The notes under the pieces: model-generated | Told to the model about the DNA's origin: nothing | Database searches by the model: none | What the model saw: the letters and a program-made list of their open reading frames with translations, nothing else | Program-made: the position numbers and the translations under genes | Source: Actinomycetota bacterium | GTDB taxonomy: Bacteria; Actinomycetota; CADDZG01; WHSQ01 | Direction of reading: 5' to 3' | Assembly: GCA_030447315.1 (NCBI GenBank) | Contig: JAUJPD010000001.1 | Span: 331,493-395,492, forward strand | Length of the DNA: 64,000 bases | In this document: positions 36,335 to 45,175 of the stretch, in pieces | How the letters are laid out: each line of letters begins with the position of its first letter | Numbering within the stretch: the stretch's first letter is position 1

Positions 36335-38800
36335 CTATCTGCTCATCGGCAGAGACTCGACCTTGTCCCTGACCTCCCGCAGCCTCGTCTTGAGGTCTCC
36401 CTCCTCCTCGCTGAGGTCGAACATCCAGCGATCCAAAGCAGCCTGCAAGGCCGCCTTCTGGTCGTTCATGACGGCCTCGCCAGAGATGGCGTCCACACCG
36501 GCGTCCATCGCTTCGCCCTTGCGCTTGGAGAACATGATCGCCCCGATGAGGATCACGAGCGCAAGCCCTGCGATGCTGAACCGGGCGACGTCGTTGTCTT
36601 GCAGGTTGATCACGGCCGGAAGGATCAGCAGCGACACCAGGTTCATGACCTTGATCAGGGGGTTGAGGGCGGGACCCGCGGTGTCCTTGAAGGGGTCACC
36701 CACGGTGTCACCGATGACCGCGGCCTTGTGTGCCTCCGACCCCTTGCCGCCTTCGGCACCGTCCTCGATGTGCTTCTTCGCGTTGTCCCATGCGCCACCG
36801 GAGTTGCTCAGGAAGTTGGCCATGAGCTGACCGGTCAAGATGACGCCCGCCAGGAACGCGCCCAGCGCGAAGTAGTTGATGCCGAACCCGACGATGACCG
36901 GGGTGAGAACCGCAAGCAGAGCCGGAGTTGCAAGCTCGCGCAGGGAAGCCGCGGTGCAGATGTCGATGACGGGTCCATATTCCGGCTTTTCGGTCCCCTG
37001 CATGATGCCCGGCTTCTCGCGGAACTGACGACGTACCTCTTGCACCACGACCGCGGCCGTACGACCTACGGCCCGGATCGCCAGCGCGCTGAAGAGGAAC
37101 GCGACCGATCCACCGATCAACAGACCGATGAAGGTCTTGGGGTCGGCCACGTTTATCTGAGTGGCGACGTCGCGGAACAGCTCCGAGCCCTCGAGGCCCA
37201 GCGCGAGCTCATTTCCAATCGTTTCGATGTACGAGGCGAACAGGGCCACGGCCGCGATCACGGCGGAGCCGATCGCGAACCCCTTCGTCACGGCCTTGGT
37301 GGTGTTTCCGACCGCGTCGAGGCTGACCATGATGCGCTGGGGCTCGCCGGAGAACTCGCCCGACATCTCGGCGATGCCGGCGGCATTGTCCGAGACGGGA
37401 CCGAAGGTGTCCTCCGAGACCACAACGCCGGTGGTGGCGAGCATCCCCATGCCTGTGAGAGCAACGAGGTAGAGCGAGAACTGGATGTTTCCCCCACCCA
37501 GAGCGATCGCCACACCCAGAGCTGCCGCGATCGCCAGGATCGCGTAAACCGTCGATTCCAGACCCGACGAGATGCCCGACAGGATCGTCGTGGCGGGGCC
37601 GGTGCGTGCGGCCTCCGAGATGTCGCGCACCGGAGCCGTCTCGGTGGACGTGAAGTACTCGGTCAGGCGGCTGACGATCTGTGCCAGGACCAAACCACTG
37701 ACCACGGCGGCAAACACCTTGAAGCCTTCGTGTCCGCCACCCGGCGCCTTGTCGCCGACGTAGGTGAAGGCCACCATGCCCGTACCGATGATCGTCAGCA
37801 CACCAGCGGTCAGGAATCCTCGGTTGATAGGCGCCATCGCCGACTTGTCCTTGTCGGTCGCCTTGACGGCATAGACGCCGACGATCGACGCCAGAACGCC
37901 GATGGCACGAGCAACGACCGGGAAGACGAGCCCCAGCGCAGGGTTGGCGCCGATCGAGTCGAACGCGGCAACACCCAGGATGATCGACGCGACGAGGGTG
38001 ACCTCGTAGCTCTCGAACAGGTCGGCGGCCATACCTGCGCAGTCGCCGACGTTGTCACCAACGTTGTCCGCGATCGTCGCGGGGTTCCGGGGGTCGTCCT
38101 CCGGGATCCCCGCCTCGACCTTGCCGACGAGGTCGGCGCCCACGTCTGCAGCTTTCGTGAAGATGCCGCCGCCCACCCGCAGGAAGAGGGCCAGCAACGA
38201 TCCGCCGAAACCGAATCCGACCAGGATGGCGGACGAGGTGTTCTGGAAGATCAGAATGATCACGGTTGCGCCGAGGAGACCCAGCCCGACCGTGAACATG
38301 CCCGCTACTCCACCGGTGCGGAACGCGACCTTGAGCGCGGCCGGGAGAGAGCCCGAACGCGCCGCGGCGGCGGTGCGAACGTTGCCGCGCACCGCCAGGC
38401 CCATCCCGATGAATCCGGTCAGACCCGACATGAAGCAGCCCGCCAAGAAGGCAGCCGTTCTGAAGATGCCGGACTCGGTGAAGCCCAATGCGGTGCTGCC
38501 GTCCGGCTTGAGCACCTCGGTAGAGGTGAAGAAAACGATGGCTACGAGCGGGATCAGGATCAGCGCGATCGTCTTGAACTGACGACGCAGGTACGCCATG
38601 GCGCCTTCCTGGATCGCGGCCGCGATCTCTTGCATCTTCGGGGTGCCTTGATCCGCCGCCAACACGCCCTTCATCAGCGCGAACCCGACGAAGATCGCTA
38701 GAAGGGCTGTGCCGACCGAGAAGTACAGCCAGAACAGCTCGGCGCCGCCGAGCTCGAACTCCTGATAACCCCCCTCCGCAGCTAGTTGGAGGTGATTCAT
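36335..38800 (-). CDS. hppA: Membrane-bound proton-translocating pyrophosphatase (K+-independent type)
   Basis: 821 aa, about 16 membrane helices. Hydrolyses PPi and pumps H+. Active-site sequences: DVGADLVGKVE at 219-229, DNVGDNVGDCAGMAADLFESYE, and near the end DTVGDPFKDTAGPALN. The lysine in GNTTKAVTKG (about residue 502) marks the K+-independent subclass, where K+-dependent enzymes have alanine. No Na+-pump signature was looked for beyond that. The start overlaps the stop of the DtxR-like regulator gene by 4 nt. Confidence 0.96.
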   Translation of the reverse strand: MNHLQLAAEGGYQEFELGGAELFWLYFSVGTALLAIFVGFALMKGVLAADQGTPKMQEIAAAIQEGAMAYLRRQFKTIALILIPLVAIVFFTSTEVLKPDGSTALGFTESGIFRTAAFLAGCFMSGLTGFIGMGLAVRGNVRTAAAARSGSLPAALKVAFRTGGVAGMFTVGLGLLGATVIILIFQNTSSAILVGFGFGGSLLALFLRVGGGIFTKAADVGADLVGKVEAGIPEDDPRNPATIADNVGDNVGDCAGMAADLFESYEVTLVASIILGVAAFDSIGANPALGLVFPVVARAIGVLASIVGVYAVKATDKDKSAMAPINRGFLTAGVLTIIGTGMVAFTYVGDKAPGGGHEGFKVFAAVVSGLVLAQIVSRLTEYFTSTETAPVRDISEAARTGPATTILSGISSGLESTVYAILAIAAALGVAIALGGGNIQFSLYLVALTGMGMLATTGVVVSEDTFGPVSDNAAGIAEMSGEFSGEPQRIMVSLDAVGNTTKAVTKGFAIGSAVIAAVALFASYIETIGNELALGLEGSELFRDVATQINVADPKTFIGLLIGGSVAFLFSALAIRAVGRTAAVVVQEVRRQFREKPGIMQGTEKPEYGPVIDICTAASLRELATPALLAVLTPVIVGFGINYFALGAFLAGVILTGQLMANFLSNSGGAWDNAKKHIEDGAEGGKGSEAHKAAVIGDTVGDPFKDTAGPALNPLIKVMNLVSLLILPAVINLQDNDVARFSIAGLALVILIGAIMFSKRKGEAMDAGVDAISGEAVMNDQKAALQAALDRWMFDLSEEEGDLKTRLREVRDKVESLPMSR

Positions 38801-39531
38801 ACCGCCTGCTCCTTTCTGTCCTCGGGGACGGCTTCATCCACCGGCCCCCTGTTTGTCGACGCCTCTTTCTTGACGTAGATCTGATTGGCGACCTTTTCCG
38901 ACACGGTGCGGTCCTCCCCTGCCACGCGCAGCACGAGCGGTCCGTCGAACGGATGCTTCTCTCGCACCTCGACCGTGACGCCGGGGCGCAGGCCGAGCGT
39001 GTCCAGGAAGGCGACCACGTCGGCATCGGTCGAGCCCGGTACGGCAACGACCGCAAGGTCCCCCGGCTCCAACGCGTAGAGAGGCGGCATCTGAGGGATG
39101 TCGACGCCGTCGGAGGCAGGGATCGGGAAACCGTGGGGGCAGGTTGCCGGGCGATCGAGCGCCATGAACAACCTGTCTTCCACCTCTTGGGGCAGCTCGT
39201 GCTCGAACGAGCCCGCCAGCCGGTCCGCTTCGTTCCAGGCGTAGCCGAGCATGTCGGCGAGGAACCGCTCCACGATGCGGTGCCGTCGGATCGCCGCCAC
39301 CGCGGCCCGGCTCCCACTGTGGGTGAGCTCGACGCCTCGGTACGGCTGGTGTTGGACGAGAGCCCGCTCCGCGAGCTTCTTCACCGCTGCGGTGGCGGTT
39401 CCCGGCGAGACCCGGAGTGATTCGGCCAGAGCACCGGTGTGAGCCGCGGGAACCGCGGGACGCGCTCCCTTGGTCAGGCGATAGATCGCCTTCAGCATCT
39501 CGCGATCGGATCTAGTGAGGGTGTGCTCCAT
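38797..39531 (-). CDS. DtxR/MntR-type metal-dependent transcription regulator
   Basis: 244 aa from the ATG at 39531 (a GTG at 39564 is possible; neither has a clear ribosome site). N-terminal winged helix: LTRSDREMLKAIYRLTKG, LAESLRVSPGTATAAVKKLAERALV, then a dimerisation domain with metal-ligand candidates: RRHRIVERFLADMLGYAWNEADR, FEHELPQEVEDRLFMAL, CPHGFPIP (the C/H segment typical of the family) and a C-terminal SH3-like/FeoA domain with LEPGDLAVVAVP. Binds Mn2+ or Fe2+ in characterised relatives. It is translationally coupled to hppA, which is unusual. Confidence 0.88.
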   Translation of the reverse strand: MEHTLTRSDREMLKAIYRLTKGARPAVPAAHTGALAESLRVSPGTATAAVKKLAERALVQHQPYRGVELTHSGSRAAVAAIRRHRIVERFLADMLGYAWNEADRLAGSFEHELPQEVEDRLFMALDRPATCPHGFPIPASDGVDIPQMPPLYALEPGDLAVVAVPGSTDADVVAFLDTLGLRPGVTVEVREKHPFDGPLVLRVAGEDRTVSEKVANQIYVKKEASTNRGPVDEAVPEDRKEQAV

Positions 39532-39571
39532 GGTTTTCAGGAGCAGCAAGGTACCTTTCGGCACCCCAAAA

Positions 39572-39605
39572 CGTCAAATGACCCTCGTTGAGGGAGCGTT
39601 TGACG
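39572..39605. promoter_or_regulatory. Inverted repeat upstream of the DtxR-like gene
   Basis: CGTCAAA (39572-39578) and TTTGACG (39599-39605) form perfect 7-bp arms; inside them CCCT and AGGG pair again. It lies 41 nt upstream of the dtxR-like start and about 68 nt downstream of the rsbW-like stop. Either an operator for autoregulation or a T-poor terminator of rsbVW; sequence cannot decide. Confidence 0.5.
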
Positions 39606-39672
39606 CCTGCCGGATCCGTCTGAGCCCCTGAAAACCTGCCTGCGGAGAGAGGCGCCGGGTTAGGGGTCCGGG

Positions 39673-40083
39673 TTAGAGGGTCGGGCGGCTGAAGGTGAGC
39701 TTCGCCGAGCTGCCTCCACGCTCGGCCGGGCCGAAGTCGAGGCCGTCGGCCATCTCGCGAAGCAGGGCGACCGACATGACTACCCGGGTGGAGAATCCCT
39801 GGCTGTCCTCCACGGGTGGATCATCGGTGGGGCTCCCGCCGCCGTCGGTCACCTCGACCACGACGCGATCCGGCTCCTCGCTCCACCCCACCGTCACCGG
39901 ATGGGAGCAACCGGCGTCCTCGTTAGTGAGGACGGCGTTGGTGCAGGCCTCGGACACCGCGATGCGGATGTCATCTATCCGTTCCTCGTCGAAACCAGCC
40001 GAGCGAGCCAGCGAGGCCACAGCCAACCTGACGATGCCGACGTAAACCGACGCCGGCGGGATGGCGATGTCGACCTGGTGCAC
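39673..40083 (-). CDS. Anti-sigma factor / serine kinase, RsbW type
   Basis: 136 aa, GHKL ATPase fold: DDIRIAVSEACTNAV (N box) and VVVEVTDGGGSPTDD (G1 box), with GFSTRVVMSVALLREM near the C-terminus. Such proteins sequester an alternative sigma factor and phosphorylate an STAS antagonist. Its partner rsbV-like gene is 8 nt upstream. No sigma gene lies in the window. Confidence 0.88.
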   Translation of the reverse strand: MHQVDIAIPPASVYVGIVRLAVASLARSAGFDEERIDDIRIAVSEACTNAVLTNEDAGCSHPVTVGWSEEPDRVVVEVTDGGGSPTDDPPVEDSQGFSTRVVMSVALLREMADGLDFGPAERGGSSAKLTFSRPTL

Positions 40084-40091
40084 CTCGAGAC

Positions 40092-40433
40092 TCAGGCGGC
40101 GCCGTCCGCGGCTTCCTCAACCGAGGTGTGGATCGGGAACACCTTCGTCAGTCCGGTGATCTTGAAGATCTTCAAGATCTTGTCCTGTGTGCACACCAGG
40201 GTGAGGTTGCCGTCGTGCGCTTTGACCCGCTTCAACGCCCCGACCAGGACTCCCAGTCCGGTTGAATCCAGGAAGTCGACCCCCTCGAGGTTCACGACCA
40301 CGTTGTAGGAGCCCTCCGATACGAGCTCGATCAGCTTCTCGCGTAGCTTCGGCGCGGTGTAGACGTCGATCTCGCCCTTCACGTCAACGACGGAATGCGA
40401 ACCGACCTTACGAACATCCAGACCCAGCTCCAT
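40092..40433 (-). CDS. STAS-domain anti-sigma factor antagonist, RsbV type
   Basis: 113 aa. STAS fold with [20 protein letters not shown] and [21 protein letters not shown]; the serine in the DST motif is the expected phosphorylation site. Pairs with the RsbW-like kinase just downstream to form a partner switch. The 182 nt upstream, to the next gene at 40616, hold a GGCCCCC/GGGGGCC inverted repeat but no gene. Confidence 0.92.
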   Translation of the reverse strand: MELGLDVRKVGSHSVVDVKGEIDVYTAPKLREKLIELVSEGSYNVVVNLEGVDFLDSTGLGVLVGALKRVKAHDGNLTLVCTQDKILKIFKITGLTKVFPIHTSVEEAADGAA

Positions 40434-40615
40434 AGGGAGTCCTTCCTCTTAGATCCACGCGTCGGGTAAGCGAAGAGGGCGCAATCCTAAACCGGCCCCC
40501 TCGGGGGCCCCTCGACCAGGGGACACGACCGCGAACGGCAGGACGGCGGCCAGAGCTGGGCTGTTACCGATATCCGTCATCTAGCAAGCATCGTTGACTA
40601 CCCTCGCGGCGTCTC

Positions 40616-41320
40616 TTGAACGAAGATCCGACGCCGGACCCGGAGGTGATGGCGGTAAGCACGGTGCTGCCCGAGCAGACACGCATATGGCTGACGGTCG
40701 CGGCCGTCGTCGCCCTGTTCGTCGCGATCGGCGCCGTTTTCGTCATCCGGGACCTTCCCCACCGTACGGTGCAACCCCCAGCAGAGGCGCCCGTTGTGCA
40801 GGTGCAAGAAAGGGCGCTGCCTCAGGCCGCCTGGAAGATCACCACCTTCGCTCCTTCCACGGATGGCAAGCTCGCCCCGCCCGACGCACGGGCGGTGGAC
40901 CGCCAGCGGGCTCCATTGGGGCGGCTGGTTCGCAGGGTCTTCGACGCGTTGTTCGTCCACACCGAACAGCTGGACGCCACCATCGCAGAGGACTTCGCGC
41001 CGGCCGCTGCCGCCGCCTTCAAGAGGTCGGGGGCCGGCGCGCACGTGACCGGAGTGACCACAACCACCGTACGGCGGGCACGGATCGGCATCCAGGGCGC
41101 CGGAGGCGCGCGGAGCGCCGTTGCAGAGGTCTCTATCCGCGCCAAGGCCCCGGCCCGGGGGGCATCCACGCTGCACCGATCGACGCTGTGGTTGGCGCGG
41201 GGTGACACCGGCTGGCAGGTAGTGGCCTTCGAGGTCGACCAGGGACCGCTTCCAGGTAGGAAGGACGGGCGCGCCGGACCCCGCCGCGGCCACAAGCAGA
41301 GCAAGGGTGAACGACGATGA
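40616..41320 (+). CDS. Membrane-anchored protein of unknown function upstream of LCP ligase
   Basis: 234 aa. One N-terminal membrane helix (about 24-44; WLTVAAVVALFVAIGAVFVI) then an extracytoplasmic alpha/beta domain with LRRVFDALFVHTEQLDATIA-like helices, QGAGGARSAVAEVSIRAKAP and LWLARGDTGWQVVAFEVDQG, and a basic C-terminus. The fold pattern resembles Mce-associated or NTF2-like membrane proteins, with low certainty. The start is a TTG; an in-frame ATG lies 33 nt downstream. It overlaps the LCP gene by 4 nt (ATGA), so the two should act together. Confidence 0.7.
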   Translation: MNEDPTPDPEVMAVSTVLPEQTRIWLTVAAVVALFVAIGAVFVIRDLPHRTVQPPAEAPVVQVQERALPQAAWKITTFAPSTDGKLAPPDARAVDRQRAPLGRLVRRVFDALFVHTEQLDATIAEDFAPAAAAAFKRSGAGAHVTGVTTTTVRRARIGIQGAGGARSAVAEVSIRAKAPARGASTLHRSTLWLARGDTGWQVVAFEVDQGPLPGRKDGRAGPRRGHKQSKGERR

Positions 41321-42201
41321 TCAAGAGGACCTCGGCGCTCCTCGCGGTGCTGGCGCTCGTATGCACCTTCGTGCCACTCGTGGGCACACCCGAGCCCAGC
41401 TTCGCCGGGGCCCCCTTGTTCGGGCGGGTGCACGAGAGCTTCCAGCCTGAGAAAGGCAAGATCTTCGTCCTGGTTATCGGCAACGATGCCCGGTTCGGGA
41501 ACCCCGATCGTTCGCTTGCCGACGCGATCCACATCGTCGGCGTCAACACGAAAACCATGAAGGGCGGCGTCCTCAACTTCCCCCGCGATTCCTGGGTGAG
41601 CATCCCCGGCCATGGGTCGGCGAAGATCAACGAAGCGCTCTTCCGGGGCGGTCCCGAGCTCCTGGCGCAGACGCTCGAGAAACTCACCGGCATCCAGCTC
41701 GACTACTGGGTCATGACCGGCTTCGTCGGCTTCCAAGAGATCGTTCACGACCTTCACGGGGTGGTGATGGATATCCCCCAAGCCGTGAACGACATCGGGG
41801 CTTCCGGATCGGTTCTCGACGCTGGCAAGCAACGACTCGCCGGTTACCAGGCCCTCGCCTACGCTCGGGCCCGCAAGGCCTTCAGCGGAGGAGACATCGC
41901 CAGGACCACCCACCAGGGAGACATGCTGGTCGCGTTGCTGCGAAAGCTGAACCAGGAAACGCGAGAGAGCCCCGCGGCCCTGTTCCGCTGGATCGCGGCT
42001 ACCAGGGAGCATGCGCGCTTCGACATAGAGGCCGACGAGATGTTCCGCTTGGGGATCTTGGCTACCCAGGTCAACGCGGCAGACGTCGGGAAAGTAACCG
42101 TGCCGGCAAGCCTCGGCTCGGTGGGGGCGGCCAGCGTCGTGTTCATCTCCCCCGGGGCCGCCGATATCTACCGACGCTTCCGGGAGAACGGAAGCCTCTA
42201 A
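41317..42201 (+). CDS. LytR-CpsA-Psr (LCP) family cell-wall ligase
   Basis: 294 aa. Signal/anchor at 1-28, then the LCP domain: VLVIGNDARFGNPDRSLADA, GGVLNFPRDSWVSIPGHG (conserved Arg), KINEALFRGGPELL, IQLDYWVMTGFVGF and AYARARKAFSGGDIAR. LCP enzymes transfer undecaprenyl-linked polymers (arabinogalactan, teichoic acids, capsule) onto peptidoglycan outside the membrane. Coupled to the preceding membrane protein. Convergent with the metallopeptidase. Confidence 0.92.
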   Translation: MIKRTSALLAVLALVCTFVPLVGTPEPSFAGAPLFGRVHESFQPEKGKIFVLVIGNDARFGNPDRSLADAIHIVGVNTKTMKGGVLNFPRDSWVSIPGHGSAKINEALFRGGPELLAQTLEKLTGIQLDYWVMTGFVGFQEIVHDLHGVVMDIPQAVNDIGASGSVLDAGKQRLAGYQALAYARARKAFSGGDIARTTHQGDMLVALLRKLNQETRESPAALFRWIAATREHARFDIEADEMFRLGILATQVNAADVGKVTVPASLGSVGAASVVFISPGAADIYRRFRENGSL

Positions 42202-42216
42202 CCTTTCGTTCTCGGC

Positions 42217-43815
42217 CTAGATAGCTATCTGGGCGGCGAAAGGTTTGGGAGAAAGGGGCCGCCCTGTGGCCTCCTCGATCAGCTTGTCCCATCGCCACTG
42301 GTTGCCGTGGCGGAAGAGATGCTCCGCGAGGACCTCGCCCGCCTCCGGGGTCAGAAGACCTCCCGCTCGCTCGGTCAGTGTTTCCTGCAACTGCGACGCG
42401 ACCAACTCGCCCAACAGGTAGTTCTGGTAGTAGACGGGCGCGGCGGCGACATGGATCTTTGACGCCCACGCCCCGGAAAGCTCCACGTCGGGACGTCCCA
42501 CCAACTGATACCTCTCGACAAGATCCCACCAGCGGGCGTCCAGGTCCGCCTCGGGATCGGCATAAAGCTCTCGCTCGAAATGCGACACCACCAACACCCA
42601 GCGGGCGAACAAGATGCTTTGAGCCGCCGACGACTCGGCCAGGTCCCGCGTGCGCGCCTCGACCGCCGCTTCCGATATCCCCGCGATCTCGACCAACCAC
42701 TGAGGATTGCGGCCCAACCTTTCGGCCAGTATGGCCACTCCCTCCGTCACGAAGGTGTGGGCGGGCCGGCGCAACAGGTAAGGCAGTCTGCGGTCGAACG
42801 ATGTGTCGTAGGCCGCGTGCCCGCACTCGTGCAACATGATCAGAGCCCAGCGCTCCCCCGGGACGGTGTTGGCGAGGATCCGGACGTCGCGACCGGAGCG
42901 ATCCATGTCGAGGCAGAACGCGTTCTCCGCTTTTGACTCGCGCGGGAACAGATCACTCATCTCGAGCACGGCTCGGAGGTCGATGCCCCACCTATCGAAC
43001 GTCCGCAGCGAAAGCTCCGCGGCGGACAGGTGCTTGAGCTCCTGGTCGAAGGTGACTCCGACGCCCGGTGGCAGGTGCTGGAAGAAAGGATCGGGATAGT
43101 GCCAGGGGAACAGCTCGGTGGTTCCGAACCGATAGCGCAGGCTCTCGTCCAGGGCGGTCTTCCATCGCCGGAAGGGTTCGGTGGTGAGCTCGTCGAGCTC
43201 ATCGAATAGCCGGAAGAGCCATTCCTCCGACAGTTGCTGGAGCTCGAGCGACATCGTGTAGTAGTCGGCGAAGCCGAGCTTGAGAGCCACTGCATTGCGG
43301 AGCCGAGCAAGCTCTCGGACGCGGCCGCTCACCCTGTGACCGATCTCTTTCGACGCGCTATAGGTTCGCTGCCGAAGGTCTTCGTCATCCGAGGTGCGAA
43401 GCACCTCCACGATCTGGTTCTCGTTCAACTGCCGGCCGTCGACCTGCGGCCGGTAGCGGTTGAACTCACCTTCGACCTCGCTGGAGACCTCCACCAGCTG
43501 GGTCCGCTGAGCCTCGGTCATCTGGTTGCCCATCAACGACAGCTTCATGACCTCGAGCTGGCGCGCCAATACTGGTTCATGGACGCCCTCGTCCAGCGCC
43601 GCGGTGACCGCAGCCAGCGTCGCGGGGTCACCTTTCAGCCTCCTCAGCTCTAGCTCGAGCTTCTCTCTTCGCCGATCGTTCTCCGCGGTCGCTTCGACCT
43701 GTGAGTCCCAGTACGCGCGGTGGAACTCGGTCTCCAGAGGCTGCAAACGGGATTCGTACTCATCGACCAAACGATGGGGAGCGCGGTTCACAAGCCGAGG
43801 CCTCGCAGCATGCAC
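42217..43815 (-). CDS. M2/M3-like zinc metallopeptidase
   Basis: 532 aa, alpha-helical. Zinc motif LHECGHAAYDTSF (HECGH, residues about 329-333) with the downstream glutamate in FVTEGVAILAERLG about 25 residues later, the gluzincin arrangement seen in M2 (ACE-like) and M3 (oligopeptidase) families. Flanking RDVRILANTVPGERWALIM and PVYYQNYLLGELVASQL also resemble those families. No signal peptide, so probably a cytosolic oligopeptidase. GTG start at 43815; it sits alone between LCP and tad genes. Confidence 0.82.
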   Translation of the reverse strand: MHAARPRLVNRAPHRLVDEYESRLQPLETEFHRAYWDSQVEATAENDRRREKLELELRRLKGDPATLAAVTAALDEGVHEPVLARQLEVMKLSLMGNQMTEAQRTQLVEVSSEVEGEFNRYRPQVDGRQLNENQIVEVLRTSDDEDLRQRTYSASKEIGHRVSGRVRELARLRNAVALKLGFADYYTMSLELQQLSEEWLFRLFDELDELTTEPFRRWKTALDESLRYRFGTTELFPWHYPDPFFQHLPPGVGVTFDQELKHLSAAELSLRTFDRWGIDLRAVLEMSDLFPRESKAENAFCLDMDRSGRDVRILANTVPGERWALIMLHECGHAAYDTSFDRRLPYLLRRPAHTFVTEGVAILAERLGRNPQWLVEIAGISEAAVEARTRDLAESSAAQSILFARWVLVVSHFERELYADPEADLDARWWDLVERYQLVGRPDVELSGAWASKIHVAAAPVYYQNYLLGELVASQLQETLTERAGGLLTPEAGEVLAEHLFRHGNQWRWDKLIEEATGRPLSPKPFAAQIAI

Positions 43816-43835
43816 GGCATCCTAAAGGTCGCCCC

Positions 43836-44498
43836 TTACGGTTCCGGCTTCAACTCGAAGTGGTGAGGCTCGTGCCCGAGGGGGCGGTGCAGCGGAAGGT
43901 CGAGCTCCTGCACGAGGCGAGCGGCGAGGGTGAGGTCGCCGCCTAGGTCAACGGCCAGACCCTTCTCGTGCATGGAAGTGCCCGGGCGTGCAACCCAGTC
44001 ATCCGCGATCTCCGGATCTCGGTACTTCGCCACCGCATCGCTCCACAGCTCCGCTTGATGGGCCGTCGAACGAAGTCCGCTGACCATATGAACCGCACCG
44101 GCGGAAGCCCGGATCAGGCGGTCGACCGCCGCCTTCAACAGTGGATGGAGGCCACCGAGATCCGCCGACGATCCGGCGAACATCAGCGCCTCCGGGTCGA
44201 AGACGGCTCGCGCCTCCGCGACCACATCTTCAACCGCCACTTTGACCTGCACCGCGGTTGCGCCCGGCTCACAGAGACATTCGAGCAGCCTGGCCTGGTT
44301 CGCATCGGCGAAGAGCGCTGCCACTCGCTCGTGTTGGCCGTCTCCGTAGGGCCCGGATTCGGCGACCGCGGCGAGAGCGGCGGCGTCGGCGGCTATCTGC
44401 GCCCGGGCCTTCAGCGCGCTCGTCTCCGACAGGTTCACCGAGAAGCCGCCGAGCAAGAGGGCCAGCACGCTGCCGATGACGCCCAGCAACAAGGTCAC
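43836..44498 (-). CDS. TadG-like pilus-type N-terminus fused to a VanY D-Ala-D-Ala carboxypeptidase domain
   Basis: 220 aa. Residues 1-55 are a TadE/TadG-like membrane segment (LLLGVIGSVLALLLGGFSVN, then ALKARAQIAADAAALAAVAE). Residues about 125-220 form a peptidase M15B (VanY/DD-carboxypeptidase) domain: VHMVSGLRSTAHQAELW, SMHEKGLAVDLGG with the His and Asp zinc ligands, and GHEPHHFEL with the final His. The gene overlaps tadE by 4 nt and lies last in the tad operon. The domain pair suggests a pilus-anchored peptidoglycan hydrolase. The frame is continuous, so this is not an assembly join within the coding sequence that I can detect. Confidence 0.82.
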   Translation of the reverse strand: MTLLLGVIGSVLALLLGGFSVNLSETSALKARAQIAADAAALAAVAESGPYGDGQHERVAALFADANQARLLECLCEPGATAVQVKVAVEDVVAEARAVFDPEALMFAGSSADLGGLHPLLKAAVDRLIRASAGAVHMVSGLRSTAHQAELWSDAVAKYRDPEIADDWVARPGTSMHEKGLAVDLGGDLTLAARLVQELDLPLHRPLGHEPHHFELKPEP

Positions 44499-44881
44499 GG
44501 CTGCTCGATCCTCATCGTCGCTTCGGCTGAGAGGGCAACGCGTTGCAGGAGCGTTCCGAACACAGGCACGCGAGCCGCCGGCTCATACGTGAGGCTGACG
44601 GTGAGGGGGTCGCCCTGACGGCGCTCAGCGGCGGCAGGAGAGATCTCGACCCGCAACGGCTTCAGGCCCCCTCGCTCCGCCGCGGCTTGCACGTCGGAGC
44701 TGTCGGGGTCGACGACCGCTATGCGTGCGGCCTCGCGCGCTGCGTGCCACAGACGCGCTTGGTCGCCCGCCACCAAGCCGACCTCTACCAACCCGGCCAG
44801 CAAGAGGGCCAGGATGGGCAATCCCAAAGCCAGCTCGAGCGTCGCTTGCCCACTCTCGGCCCCCTTGCGCGTCCGGTTCAT
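44495..44881 (-). CDS. tadE: TadE-like minor pilin
   Basis: 128 aa. N-terminal ESGQATLELALGLPILALLL: a short basic leader, then the glutamate and hydrophobic helix characteristic of TadE pseudopilins, followed by a beta-rich extracytoplasmic domain. Start at the ATG at 44881, 3 nt after the Flp pilin stop. Overlaps the TadG/VanY gene. Assigned to the Flp/Tad pilus. Confidence 0.85.
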   Translation of the reverse strand: MNRTRKGAESGQATLELALGLPILALLLAGLVEVGLVAGDQARLWHAAREAARIAVVDPDSSDVQAAAERGGLKPLRVEISPAAAERRQGDPLTVSLTYEPAARVPVFGTLLQRVALSAEATMRIEQP

Positions 44882-44883
44882 CG

Positions 44884-45102
44884 CTAGCCCTGGGCTCGCT
44901 CGACGAGCGAGGACACGATGGTTTGGAACATGTCGGTAAGGGCGCCGGACTTCACGAACGCGGCGAAGACACCGACGACGATCCCGGCCACCAACAACAC
45001 CAGGGCGTATTCGGCCGTCGTCTGTCCCGACTGCCCCAACAACGCAGATCTCACACGCTGCACCAGCCACCTCCTTGCCGGGCCGCTGCTCTTCAGCGGC
45101 AC
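44884..45102 (-). CDS. Flp-type major pilin
   Basis: 72 aa. The motif GQSGQTTAEYALVLLVAGIV is the classic prepilin cleavage context (Gly before a Thr-Ala-Glu-Tyr helix). Cleavage would leave about 45 residues. GTG start at 45102 (a nearby GTG further in is possible). No prepilin peptidase (tadV/cpaA) gene is in the window. Confidence 0.88.
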   Translation of the reverse strand: MPLKSSGPARRWLVQRVRSALLGQSGQTTAEYALVLLVAGIVVGVFAAFVKSGALTDMFQTIVSSLVERAQG

Positions 45103-45175
45103 TGGCGGCTATGAGATGCCGCGACGGAACGGGTGTCTGTGGCAAGCACCACGGATAGGGCAGGCGCGCAGGGGA

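Noticed and set aside
36329..38701. A 790-codon open frame on the plus strand opposite hppA
   Set aside because: Composition is dominated by Arg, Asp, Glu and His, typical of antisense of a GC-rich membrane protein gene; hppA is certain.
39673..40433. A complete stress sigma-factor operon
   Set aside because: Only the kinase/antagonist pair is present; no sigma factor gene lies within the window.
40490..40515. GGCCCCC/GGGGGCC inverted repeat as a terminator
   Set aside because: No T run and it lies between divergent genes, where no transcript ends are expected.
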